A stretch of DNA of 64,000 nucleotides. It comes from Phoenix dactylifera (taxonomy: Eukaryota > Streptophyta > Magnoliopsida > Arecales > Arecaceae). Position 1 is the stretch's first letter; the number at the start of each line of letters is the position of its first letter. The position numbers and the translations under genes were made by a program. The stretch is from assembly GCF_009389715.1 (NCBI RefSeq), contig NC_052405.1, positions 14,886,194-14,950,193 of the forward strand. Reading direction: 5' to 3'. The notes below the pieces were generated by a model. It did not search any database, was not told the origin of the DNA, and saw nothing but the letters and a program-made list of their open reading frames with translations. Of the stretch, positions 36,236-47,700 are shown in pieces.

Positions 36236-38318
36236 CTCGTAAGGAACTTCCTCCTCGACCTCTTGTAGAGAAATTTTTATTGTTACCTTCCTTTGAAACA
36301 TTCACCTTAGATTGGAAGGCCTTCTCAATTGAACCTTCACTTGATCTTTTCAATCCATCCTCATGAGATTGTAGAGAGCCAAGCAATTCACTAATTGAAA
36401 ACTAGTTAAGTCTTTCGATTCTTCGATGGTAGCTGCAACATGATCATACTTAGCAGACAAACTATGTAAAACTTTCTCAACAACTCTTTGTTCAGGCATG
36501 GTTTAACTATAATTTCTCATCTGATTAATAATTTCTAGTATGCTAGAAAAATACTTATCCATAGAATCACCATCCTTCATGTTCAAGGTTTCAAATTTTC
36601 GACAAAGAGATTGAAGTTTAACAGTTAATACCTTTGCATTGCCTTGGTATTCAGATTGTAGGAGATCCCAAGCTTCTTTTGACTTTGTAGCTGCAGAGAT
36701 TCGAGGAAATACCGTATCATCAATGGCCTGCTGGATGAAAAAAAGAGCTATGGCATCTTTCATTTTGATCTCCTTGATGTTTTCCCTAGATGCTCCTTCA
36801 TCTCCATAGCCTTTTTCCACCAACTCCCACGGATCCTTTGAGACGAAAAGAGTCTTCATCTTTTTGCTCCAGAAATCATATCCTTCACCTTTGAAGATGG
36901 GGAAGGATGAATTGATGGTGCCATTGATGTAGAGGTGGAGGATATAGTGAAAAAACCCATCAAGCTTGTAACGAAGGTAATGGTCGAGGTGAGAACTCTA
37001 AACTTTTTCAGTGCAATTACTATAAGAAGTATGGTCATATTGAAAGGTTCTGTCGGCTTAAGAAAAGTAATGAGAAGTATCGGCATCCTCCTTAGCGTCA
37101 TTATTGCGAAAATGGTGGTCACATTGAGCGTGTTTGCAGATTGAAGGAAAAACAAGCAAACTTTGTAGAAGAAGAGCAAAAGGAATCAAATGAAAGTTTA
37201 TTCTTGCATGTTTTATTGCAAAAGAATGTGTTAATAATGTTTGGTACATGGACAATGGATGCAACAATCATATGACAGGTTGTGTGGAAATCTTTTCTTG
37301 CTTGGACAGATCTGTTACAATAAATGTGAAGATGGGTGATGGCACTATCCGAGAAGCTCGAGGAAAAGGTACTGTGAAACTTGATTCTTGGGGTAGGAAG
37401 CTGGTAAAAAATGTCTTGTATGTTCCTGATTTGGTATTAAATCTATTAAGTGTGGGACAATTCTTGATAGAAGGTTATTCTCTTATTTTCGAAGATTTGA
37501 AATGCAAGGTTTATCAAGTTAAGACTAATAGTAGGCTCATTGTTGAAGTTCCCATGACTGAAAATAAAATGTTTCCTCTAAGAATTAATTAGAGTTTGAA
37601 ACATGCCTTGACTGTTACATTGTCAAATGACTCCTTATTGTGGCATCATAGATATGGGCATTTAGGTTTTAAAAATTTGGAGCTTTTATCAAAACTGAAT
37701 ATGGTAATAGGGTTGCCTCGAATTATAAAAGATGATCAGATTTGTGAAAGTTGTGTGCTTGGGAAACATCGATGAGATGCTTTTCCAAAAGGAAAGGCTT
37801 GGTGAGCTTCAAAACCTCTTGAGTTGGTGCATGCTGATTTGTGTGGGCCTATGCAAACTCCATCCTTAGACAATAATCGATATTTTGTTGTTTTTGTTGA
37901 TGATTTCAACAGATTTGTATGGGTCTATTTTGTTACAGAAAAATTTGAATGTTTTGATATATTTAAGAAAGTCAAAAGTTATATCGAAAAGAAAAGTGGA
38001 TATGCACTCAAGATACTGCAAACTGATAGAGGAGAAGAGTTTCTCTTAAAATAATTTAATTCTTTTTGTGAGGATCGTGGTATTCACAAGCAAAATGGAG
38101 TGGCCGAGCGAAAGAATAGAAGTTTAGTTGAGATGGCTAAGAGCATGCTCAAGGATGAAGGATTTTCTAATAATTTTTGAGCTGAATCTGTTCATACTGC
38201 AGCATATATCCTTAACCGAAGTCCTACCTCTTTACTCCATGGTAAGACACCGTTTGAAGTGTGGAATAGATGGAAGCCTAAGGTAAATCACTTTAAAGTC
38301 TTTGGGAGCCTCGCTTAT

Positions 38319-41300
38319 TGTAATAAGCCCAAAAATTTTTTTATATAAAAAGGGATAGAATAGTTCTTTAAAATTGATATGAGAGGTAAAATGGAAAGGA
38401 ATCAAAAGTTAATGGCATAACTGTAGATCCGTTGAAGTGACAGGGGCAAAATGAAAATTTAATAATATTAAAAAAAGGGTGAATAGTGTTTTGATGTGAT
38501 TTAATTAGGGGGTTTGCTGTGGCTTTTGGAATGAAACCGAGAGACAGAGAGGGGGAGTCTCAGGTGTTTCACAGAGAGGAAAGAAAGAAAGAAAAAGAGA
38601 AGAAGAAGAAGAAGAAAGAAGAAGAGGAAGGGGATTCGAGGAGGAAAGAGATCCCGGTTGCACTTCCAGCTGAAGGAAAAAACGTAGATCTCCTTCCCCT
38701 CTACGCAAGGACCTCGATTTCCAAAAAGAAAAAGGTAAATATCCGTCCCTATCTAGTCTTTTGATGACATTAGGCTATACAAAGGGTGGATATAGTCTAG
38801 AGGGGTCGGATAAGGGTTGTAGAGGCGGTTAAAAAAGGAAGAATCATATTTTGACAAATTTTTCCGGCACTACGGAAAAACTATGTCGAAGTCCCAACTT
38901 CGGCAAATTATTTAGGGGGTCAAACGACCTCCGATAGCAATGCATGTTACCTCTTTGGAATCCTCTATGAGTGTAGAATGTTAGGTAAAAATTTCATCAA
39001 ATTTGGAGTTTAGAAAATGGATCAAACCCAGGATGAAGTAACCGGCTGTCGGTCCGGGTTACTGTTTATCCGAGTGGGAAAATAGGGGATTTCATGCCAT
39101 AATAGGGTATTAAGCCCAGATTAAGCTAAGGGGACCTTGTACTCATGCAAGGGAGTCCCTAATACACATAAATGGTGAGTTAATTAATAGAAAAAGAAAA
39201 AAAGAAAGAAAAGAAAAGATTTAGGGAACGGGGGAGTTGAATCAATTAAAGTCCCCTATATTATAATTAGCACGTAGATTATAGCCCTTGATACAAGACT
39301 AAATGTATTGTAAATGCATGTCACAGTTGGGCAAGAAGCTAGGAAATAAGAGGAAGAAGTTCCCCACTGCCTGCTGTAGATATTTGGAGGCGTATCAGGG
39401 CTGTGCCGGATTGACAGGTGAGTGGGAGTTTGTACTTTGCACCATGAGCACATTCCTTATTCATTTTCATGAATGTTGCCAAGTGTGACTTGATTCCACC
39501 TGAGCTTATTTATTAATTGTTGTAGTAGATTCCTCTATAATCTTGATTCTCTATGCTTGATTATTCTGTACATGCATTGGAGGGAACATTGAGAGGAATT
39601 ACGAGGGGTTGATGAGTAATCAAATTGATTCCGAATTGTGAAATGATTTCTTTTGTAAATTAATTTCATTTCCTCTATTTCAAAGACTTGTGAGTGGTAG
39701 CTTTGATTATACTCCTTTATGAGTAATTAAATTGGATCTGAATTGTGAAATGACTTCTTTTGTAAATTGATTTCATTTCCTCTATTTCAAAGACTTGTGA
39801 GTGGTAGCTTTGATTATACTCCTTTATGAGTAATTAAATTGGATCTGAATTGTGAAATGACTTCTTTTGTAAATTAATTTCATTTCCTCTATTTCAAAGA
39901 CTTGTAGAGCCCTTTTCATGGTATATTGAGTTGTATTGCACTTCCTTGACCCTCACTTCCAACCCTGATGTTAGTTTATGATTTGGGTCAGAGTCGAGTG
40001 AGTGGTAGTCTTGATCATACTCCTTTTTAGTAGAGTATTGGGAGGGTGCGTTATGGCATTTATGCATGGCTTGGCAGTATCTGCAGGACACCTATAGTCG
40101 ATGGGGTTGAATATCGGCCTTTGTGCACATAGTAGCCTTCTGGGTGGACGGAGCCCAGTCCCTTCCTAGGGGGACACAGCCCTAGGCGTAGGATCGGCCG
40201 GTCCTACGACTTATATTCTGCTTGCCGCCGGGCATAGTAAGACCCCGCGAGGTGCAGTATGGCTTTCCGCGGATGTAAAATTTCTGCGAGGTGCCGTTTA
40301 GTATATAGATGTGAGATGGATTTCTGTTCTGGATACTGGCCAGCATTTACATGATCAGTATGGTGTCTTATCCTGCATATGCATGTGACAGTAGGGAGTT
40401 GTTGCTAGTTCACCTGGGGCGTAAAACCCACCTTCCGACAGCTGTCTAGTGATGATTTACATATTGGTGTGGTGTCATATTCGATATATGCATATGGCAG
40501 TAGGAAGTTCTTGCTGGTTCGCCTGGGCGTAAAACCCACCTCCCGATAGCTGTCTTGTTGATGATTCAGCCTATTGACACCTGATTTATATGATTCAGTA
40601 TTATGATCTGTTGAGCATATTCATGAGTAGCATATATGTTTACTTGATTATTCCATATATGCTTCAGATGAGTTGATATTGATTGTGGTGATATTGATGA
40701 TTTACTCCATATTCTCTATGTTGGGATCATGTTCATCTTGTTATTGCTCTTGAGATTTCACCTCGAGCCATGATTATATCTTGTCTCATGTGCATAGTAC
40801 TCTCTACTCCACTCACTAAGTATTCATATACTCACTCCCCAGTTTGATATTTTTGATTGCAGGGCAGGTATTGTATAGAGAGGAGCAGGATTAGTGGTTG
40901 CCTGCTAGCTGTGCCGCTCCATAGTATAGTATAATGTAGATAGAGGTTTATCCCCTTTTGGTGTATTATAAATCTTCTGTTGTATTTAGTGTATAGTTAC
41001 AGTCATAGATCCTGTTGTGGATATGGGTTTGACCATGGATGGAATGGGAACCAGATTTTTATACAGTTGAGTTATATGCCTGTGATGATGTATTGATATA
41101 TATTGTCCAGGTTCGTTATGTGACAGGTTATGTGATTGCTGCTCTGACAGGTAGCGTTGTTGTATGTAATGAGATAATCCTGACAGGTCACCATAGAAAA
41201 AGTGATCATTTTGTGCATGCATCATGCCAAAATTTTCAGAATTTATTGATGATTGATAGGTAGTAGGGTTCTACGTGGTGGCTGGTGGCCTTATGCCTAC

Positions 41301-41355
41301 CCGCACCCTAGGACCGTCGCGGCGGCCCGCCGGAAATGGTGCGGGGGTCGTGACA
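38319..41355 (+). mobile_element. Solo LTR, 3.04 kb, inserted in the copia element
   Basis: Starts TGTAATAAGCCC, ends GGGTCGTGACA and is flanked by CTTAT at 38314-38318 and 41356-41360. Across the flanks the host copia protein reads continuously (GSLA then YVYVPSQKRQK), which confirms the insertion. It has no primer site, coding region or partner LTR. Its GTGACA end resembles the Tekay-type LTRs elsewhere in the window. It contains tandem repeats (39614-39905 and about 40320-40560). Confidence 0.8.
39614..39905. repeat. 107-bp tandem repeat, 2.7 copies, in the solo LTR
   Basis: Units start at 39614, 39721 and 39828 (GAGTAATYAAATTG), exactly 107 bp apart, with the last one cut short. Confidence 0.9.
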
Positions 41356-41417
41356 CTTATGTCTATGTTCCATCTCAGAAAAGGCAAAAGCTAGATAATA
41401 ACAGTATGAAATGCATT

Positions 41418-41845
41418 TGTCAGGATCAAGCGCTACCATTATACCAAAAACAATTGCTGATAGTGAAGGCGCAACTTTATTTTCTTAAACAAAGACAACG
41501 CAAAGCCTTGTACTAAGCGACAAGTGGGCTGGAGAGGTTGCACCACATGGGTGCTACGGGTCGGGCGGTTAGTCCACGGCCAGTTACATTCTCCCGAGTC
41601 AAAGGATGGTGATGACCCCCCATAAGGCCGACAATCACCCCCCAGCACCAGCCTGGAAGACTCGAACCCGCAACCTCGCTCTGATACCAATTGTCAGGAT
41701 CAAGCGCTACCATTACACCAAAAGCAATTGCTAATAGTGAAAATGCAATTTTATTTTCTTAAACAAAGGCAGCGCAAAGCCCCATACTAAGTGACAGGTG
41801 GGCAAGAGGGGCTGCACCACATGGGTGCCACCAGGAGCGGCCCAA
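41418..41845 (-). mobile_element. Second TRIM, inserted in the copia element
   Basis: Two copies of a terminal repeat beginning TGTCAGGATCAAGCGCTACC (41418 and about 41692) flank a short internal region. That region ends in TCTGATACCAAT (complement of a TGGTATCAGA primer site) and begins with a pyrimidine tract. There is no coding capacity. The far end of the right repeat is not well defined. Confidence 0.65.
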
Positions 41846-43434
41846 TGTATTTGAAGATGAGATCCTTGCAGGAAATATATGAGAGGTGCCACTTGACTCA
41901 AGTTGTAGAGCCAACTTGTTTTGTAGAAGCTGTGAAACACAAGGAATGGTGTGCCGCCATGGATGATGAAATCTCAGCCTTGAGAAGAAATAGCAACTGG
42001 GAGTTGGTGAATCTACCACCTAATCAAGAGGCTATTGGTTTGAAGTGGATATACAAGCCAAAGTACAGTGCGGATGGTTCAGTTTAGAAATTGAAAGCAA
42101 GAATTGTTGCAAAAGGCTATATGCAATGGGAAGGTATCGACTTTGATGAAACCTATGCTCCGGTAGTTAAATGTGATACAATTAGAACTCTATTAGCCAT
42201 AGCTGCTTATTATCAATGCTTTTCAACTTGATGTGAAATCAGCCTTTTTAAATGGTTTGTTGTGTGAGGAAGTGTATGTACAGCAACCACAGGGATATGA
42301 AGTTGCCAATGAAGAACACAAGGTGTATTATCTTCGGAAAGCACTTTATGGCCTTAAGCAAGCTCCTAAAACATGGTAAGAAAGGATCGACAAACACTTT
42401 CAAGAGAATGGCTTTCAAAGAAGCATGAGTGAGCCAACTTTGTATATTAAATCAAGAGGTAATGGAGATGTGCTAATAGTCTTTTTATATGTAGATGACT
42501 TGATATACACTGGTAGCAATAATGAATTGATTGCTAAATTTAAAAACAATATGATAAAGAAGTTTGAGATGACTGCTTTAGGAATGATGAGTTACTTTTT
42601 TGGGTTGGAAGTGGCATAATTTGATGGTAGTATCTTTGTCTCTCAAGAGAAGTATGAAAAAGTTTCTAGAAAAATTTGCAATGGGAAACTGCAAGCCAAT
42701 GAAGACTTCGATGAACACTAGTGAAAAATTCAGTCAAAATGATGGTGAGGAAAAGATTGATGCTCATATCTATAAGAGTCTTATTGGGAGTTTATTATAT
42801 CTTACAAACACTCGATCCGATATCATATATGCAACAAGTTTGTTATCAAGATTTATGCAAAATCCAAGCAAGGCTCATCTCGTTGCAGCAAAGAGGGTGT
42901 TGAGATACCTTAGAAGAACTGATAACTATGGTATTTCATACACTAACACTGACAAATTCAATTTACATGGTTTCTCTGATAGAGATTGGGCAGCCTTCAT
43001 TGATGATCGAAGAAGTACTTCAGGCTACATCTTCAATTTTGGTTCGGAAGTAATTTTATGGAGTTCAAAGAAATAACAGTCGACAGCGCTGTCATCTTCG
43101 GAAGTCGAGTATGTCGCTGTTACTGCTACAGCTTGTCATGGTGTTTGGCTAACAATAATTCTAGAGGACATGAAGCAAGTTCAAGAGGGGCCAACAGTCA
43201 TCTCCTGCGACAATCAGTCAACAATAGCCATGACAAAGAATCTAGTGCATCACTAATGCACTAAACACATTGAACTCCGTCACCACTTCATCTGCGAACT
43301 TGTGGCAAATGAAAGCATTGGGCTGGAATATTGCAACACCAAGGACCAAGTAGCCGACATCTTCACCAAGGCATTGCCAGTAGAAAGTTTTTTATATTTC
43401 AGAGATAAATTAGGAGTTGTGAAAGTCTCTGCAT

Positions 43435-43444
43435 TAAGGGGGAG
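43435..43444 (+). promoter_or_regulatory. Polypurine tract of the nested copia element
   Basis: AAGGGGGAG-type tract directly before the TG at 43445. Confidence 0.75.
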
Positions 43445-43770
43445 TGTTGAAATAATGCAAGAGACCAAATCAATGTAAGACCAACGTGTCATGCCCACTA
43501 CTTGTTTTCTGTTCTTGGTTTGTTAGAGTTGGAGTAAGAATATGGTCATTTGAATTAGTCAAATTTGTTAGGTTGTTGCTAAGTGGTCCTATGTTTTAGG
43601 CTTAACTTTGTCTATTTAAAGTCTGGTTCTCGTAATGAATTTAAGAGAGAAGTTTTTTTTAATCATGTATTCTCTTCTCATTTTTGGTTTCCTTCCCTCT
43701 CAACAAACTGACCTTGTTGAGAGAAGACTTCCTTTATTATTTTGTATTTTTTGCCATAGTTGATTTATCA
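43445..43770 (+). repeat. 3' LTR of the nested copia element
   Basis: TGTTGAAATAATG to TTGATTTATCA, followed by the TAATA duplication. Confidence 0.9.
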
Positions 43771-43981
43771 TAATAATGTTGTCAAGAACTTTTATTCCTC
43801 TATTGCTGATATTATCCTTCAGGTTCCGATTTTTTGGTTTCAATCGGTTTTTGTAGCTTCTAGAAAATTGGCTTCTAGTTTTTCCTTCTGTTCAACCATT
43901 AAGTTTTCGTTCACTGCTTCTTTTGCAATCATTTCATATCTCTTGAATTGGTTCTGGTTGTATCTTTCATACAAAGAATGA
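43771..43981 (+). pseudogene. LINE ORF2 fragment, 3' part
   Basis: Continues the LINE frame interrupted by the copia element: VVKNFYSSIADIILQVPIFW and onward to a stop at 43979-43981. It matches the position where plant LINE proteins follow the WRERN motif. Confidence 0.5.
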
Positions 43982-44210
43982 TTGATATTCTTTCATGACA
44001 TCGATTACACTCCCCTAGAAATCTCGAAGCACTCCGAACTCCTTCATTTATCTGCTTGCACATATCTCTAAGCATCTATTGTACGATCCTCGCATGAAAG
44101 AACGATTGTTCTTCTTTCGCAACATCGACCATTGGATCGCACAAATCTCAAAGCTCTCCGAACTCCATTCATCTACTTGCACAGATCTCAATGCGACCAT
44201 TGCACATCCA
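43977..44210. repeat. Two imperfect direct repeats of about 120 bp
   Basis: Both copies carry ATCTCRAAGCWCTCCGAACTC and GCTTGCACA-like strings, at a spacing of about 121 bp. Function unknown; they lie about 0.5 kb upstream of MSRA. Confidence 0.55.
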
Positions 44211-44440
44211 ATGATGGCCAAAGCAAACTAACCTAATTAAGATATGCCAGGTATCCTACTTGATTAGTTCTGTCCATTGGCGATGTGGACTGGATAACGA
44301 ATCCATCTAGAGGCCAACACATCTTCATGAGGAGAGAAGGACCCTATTTTTCTTTTTGGCAACTTTCCAAAGTTATAAACAAATGATCAAACCCAACCCT
44401 AGGGAATCTTCTTGTCAATCTCACCATATTTTTAAGCCCA

Positions 44441-44700
44441 GACTTCAGCACCACAACAATTCAACATTGACTTATGGTAAAGTAATAACAATTTGGTGCT
44501 CCGCCTATAAAATGTGAACCTGCCTGGATTTCAGCACCAAATTCAGCCAAACAATTCAATACGTAATAATAGTTTGTAGCTGCTCCACCTATAAAATTTG
44601 AACCTGCCCGCATTTCAGCACCAAATTCAGCTCAACATTGAAATATATTAATAAAGCAATAACAACTTGCAGCTCCTCCGCCTTTAAAATATTAACCCCC
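44441..44700 (+). promoter_or_regulatory. Triplicated promoter-like repeat upstream of MSRA
   Basis: Three tandem copies of an 84-93-bp unit start near 44441, 44527 and 44611. Each contains TTCAGCACCAMA, AATAAYA and a TATA-like box: TATAAAA at 44506-44512 and 44590-44596, TTTAAAA at 44683-44689. The last box is about 62 bp before the MSRA start codon. Tandem duplication has therefore produced up to three possible core promoters. Confidence 0.65.
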
Positions 44701-44750
44701 AGAGCTGATTAAGAGCAATTCTTGGTAGACCAGAACAGAAGAAGAGCGGA

Positions 44751-47700
44751 ATGGCGGAGAACGGTGCAAGCAACCCGGCGGAGGCTCCGGATCTCGACAC
44801 GCCGGAAAAGCCCGGCCTCGAGCTGGCGCAGTTCGCGGCGGGGTGCTTCTGGGGGGTGGAGCTGGCGTTCCAGAGGGTGGAGGGGGTGGCGAAGACGGAA
44901 GTGGGATACTCCCAGGGGAAGCTCCCGGATCCCAGCTACGAGGACGTGCGCATGGGAGGCACAAACCATGCAGAGGTGGTGAGGATCCACTTCGATCCTG
45001 TTGCCTGTCCGTATCCCAAGCTTCTTGCAGCCTTTTGGGGCCGCCATGATCCCACCACTCTCAATCGCCAGGTATGGTTATCTTGTTTCTTTCTGTAATT
45101 TTATCTTTTAGCCTTTGGTTATTGGATGTTTAGGCATATACTAGAGGGGATCTTTGATATGGTGGTGGGGATCTGGGCTATATTGTTACAAATAATATCA
45201 AATTCGACCTATAGCCTAGGTGAACTAGGGGACACTGCAATACGAGTTTATGGAGGTTGACCATGGGCCTATCGTAGTGCTTGTGATTAGATTTAAATGG
45301 ATTGGAACTCTTAGTTTGACGAGGATGCCAGGGCTTGAATGGAGAAAGTATGTGAGGACCCATGCGGGCGTGTGTTTAGTTCCACATTGGTTATTCGCCG
45401 AAAAGATTTGGGTACGTATATAGGACTAAGAAATTCTAAAAAAATATATTCCAGCTAGCCATTTTGGTTCTGGGTTATTACATCTACGGTGACCTTTAGG
45501 AAAAATCTTTTACATAGAGATGTCTTTGAAGATAGTCTGTGAGTGTTTTCTGAGTCAGTAGACGTAGAACCATTCATTTGTTTGGAATATAGTTCAAGGA
45601 AAGGAAAAAAATTAAAGGAGTAGAAACATTTCTATTCACCAAAAAAAAAATTGTTATTTAAATTTCTAAAAATTTGATATTGTGTTCTTATTGGCCAAAA
45701 AGTCTAGTCTCTTTGCCTCTAAAATATTGTTGTATATTTCCTCCAACACCATCCACATCAGGCATTAAAACAGTCAGAAATATAAAACTTGATCCACAGG
45801 TTGGTCCATTTGCATCCATACTTTAAATTCACACCAATTACTAGCTTAATTTACAGAGCTGCTGAATCCTATATGGTGCACCCATGTCCCCATCTGCTGC
45901 GTCGTGAGAGCGAACTAGCACAATTTCTTAGTAACAATAGTTTACCTAATAACAACCCCCCTTGGAAAGAAATGGTCCTCACTTACCAAGTTGATATTTG
46001 ACTAGATATTGCTTAACATTAAAAAATAATTTCTGTCCTAATGTCTGTGTTAGTAAACTCTGAAACCGAAAATAACAAAAAACAACAATAAAATATTAAC
46101 ACCACCAAGTTATTATGTCATTCATAGAATGAAACATTGTTTTCTTAAGATTTAATCTAAAATATTATTCTTCTCAAAATGAACTATGAGAACTGTTATA
46201 ATAGTTGTTAAATTGATGCAGTGTCTGCTATTTTAATGAATGTCCATTGGGCTAATAGAGTCCTCCTGTGGCTCCTCAAGCCATTCATTTAGGATGAGCC
46301 ATATGACATACATGGCCAGCATGACATGGCTTGTGGACTGTGTCTTAGATAACAATAACTATGGTTTGTCTTTACTTTTAGTTATTAGAATAAGTAGATT
46401 TACAAATACAAGTTGGCCTACTTGCCATTAGGTAGACTTCATTGGCCAAGCAACTATAGTGGATAAGTTCCAATTAGCAAACTGGAGCAAGTGAGAGTGA
46501 CGCTTTTTTGCATATAGTTATAATAATAACTACAATTTTCTCTTGGGAGCTAATCTCAAGTAGTACAAGAGGACTTGTACTGGTCTGAAAGTATCAAGTA
46601 AAACAGAAGATATGAACACTTGTGGGCTTTAGAATTAGTTCTTTCTTGGTCTTCTCTGACCAAATCTACAACAGCTTGGGTGACATTTTATAACTTCTAG
46701 GAGCCAAGTAACTACATGGACATTTCAGATATCTAGGATAGTACAAGTCTTCTTTATATAGTAATTCGATCTATTGTTCTAGATCCCTGCTTACTAGGAA
46801 GAGAAGAGTTAAAAAGGATCGAGCTACCTTCTCATTATTCGGAGGTGAATTATAAAACATAATATTGAAAACCTTATGGACCTAGCATAGGTCATAATAT
46901 TGAAAACCTTATATTGAAAACACCGAAAGCTTGACTAACTTATGGACCTAGCATAGGTCATAATATTGAAAACCTTATATTGAAAACTACTTAGGAGACT
47001 ACTTGGGGCGCATCAACTCGCCCTTTAATAATGACGGGAAGAATAGTCATGCAACAGCTAGCGATTGACTTCTTATTTATCTCTTATACTTGGATCAACA
47101 AATAGATGAGAAATTTGGAATTGATTGCTTGCTGCTTATTACTATTACTATTATTAATATTATTTAAAAGAAATAAAAGTCAGAAAAGAAAATGGATTTT
47201 TTCTCTTGTTCAATGCTGTCTATAGAAATCAAAATTTATGGTCTTAATCACACTTCTTTCTTATGAATGCATGGTATGCTTGTTTAATCCCTACTTTCCG
47301 AGTATGTGATACCTACCACTCCATCTCTATTTGCTATTGTTCATATAAAAACAGAAGTTGACATCGATGCATGAAGTCTTTGTACATGAAATATTCTAGA
47401 CTTCTAACCTATGTATAAATGGCATGATATTGAGAAAAATTAAATCACTGATTGAAGCATTACATCAAGCATGTAGTCGAAATTTTACCTCAATATTGTA
47501 GATGTCATGAGCTTGTTTTGGGTTGAGAATAGTAAGTCCAAACCTATAACCACTGGTAGCCTAGAACCTGAATCTCTGATCAAGATAAAAGGGAAGAGCC
47601 TAGACGAGTGGGTTGGGTAGAATCAACACAACTTTTGAGTCACTTTTTTGGAACCTTTTTTCACCAGAGTTGCACCAAACATTTGACACGTACTAGGTTC

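Larger units (their letters stand above)
35912..43770 (+). mobile_element. Ty1/copia element with nested insertions, 7.9 kb
   Basis: LTRs 35912-36235 and 43445-43770 (about 94-95% alike) and flanking TAATA at 35907-35911 and 43771-43775 define it. A purine tract precedes the 3' LTR. Parts: a gag-like region (about 36.2-36.9 kb) that lies in the opposite orientation to the rest, a CCHC knuckle region, a protease-like and GAG-pre-integrase region (about 37.2-37.8 kb), integrase (37.8-38.3 kb), and RT/RNase H (41.85-43.1 kb, with YVDDLIYTG and the ADxxxRRSTSGY-like end). A solo LTR and a TRIM have inserted into it. The element is broken in many places. Confidence 0.85.

Noticed and set aside
44692-45047. 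Minus-strand ORFs overlapping MSRA exon 1
   Set aside because: Shadows of a GC-rich exon; the plus strand has the catalytic GCFWG and correct splicing.
46871-46990. 66-bp duplication with the palindrome GACCTAGCATAGGTC in the MSRA intron
   Set aside because: A simple local duplication in AT-rich intron sequence; no sign of function.
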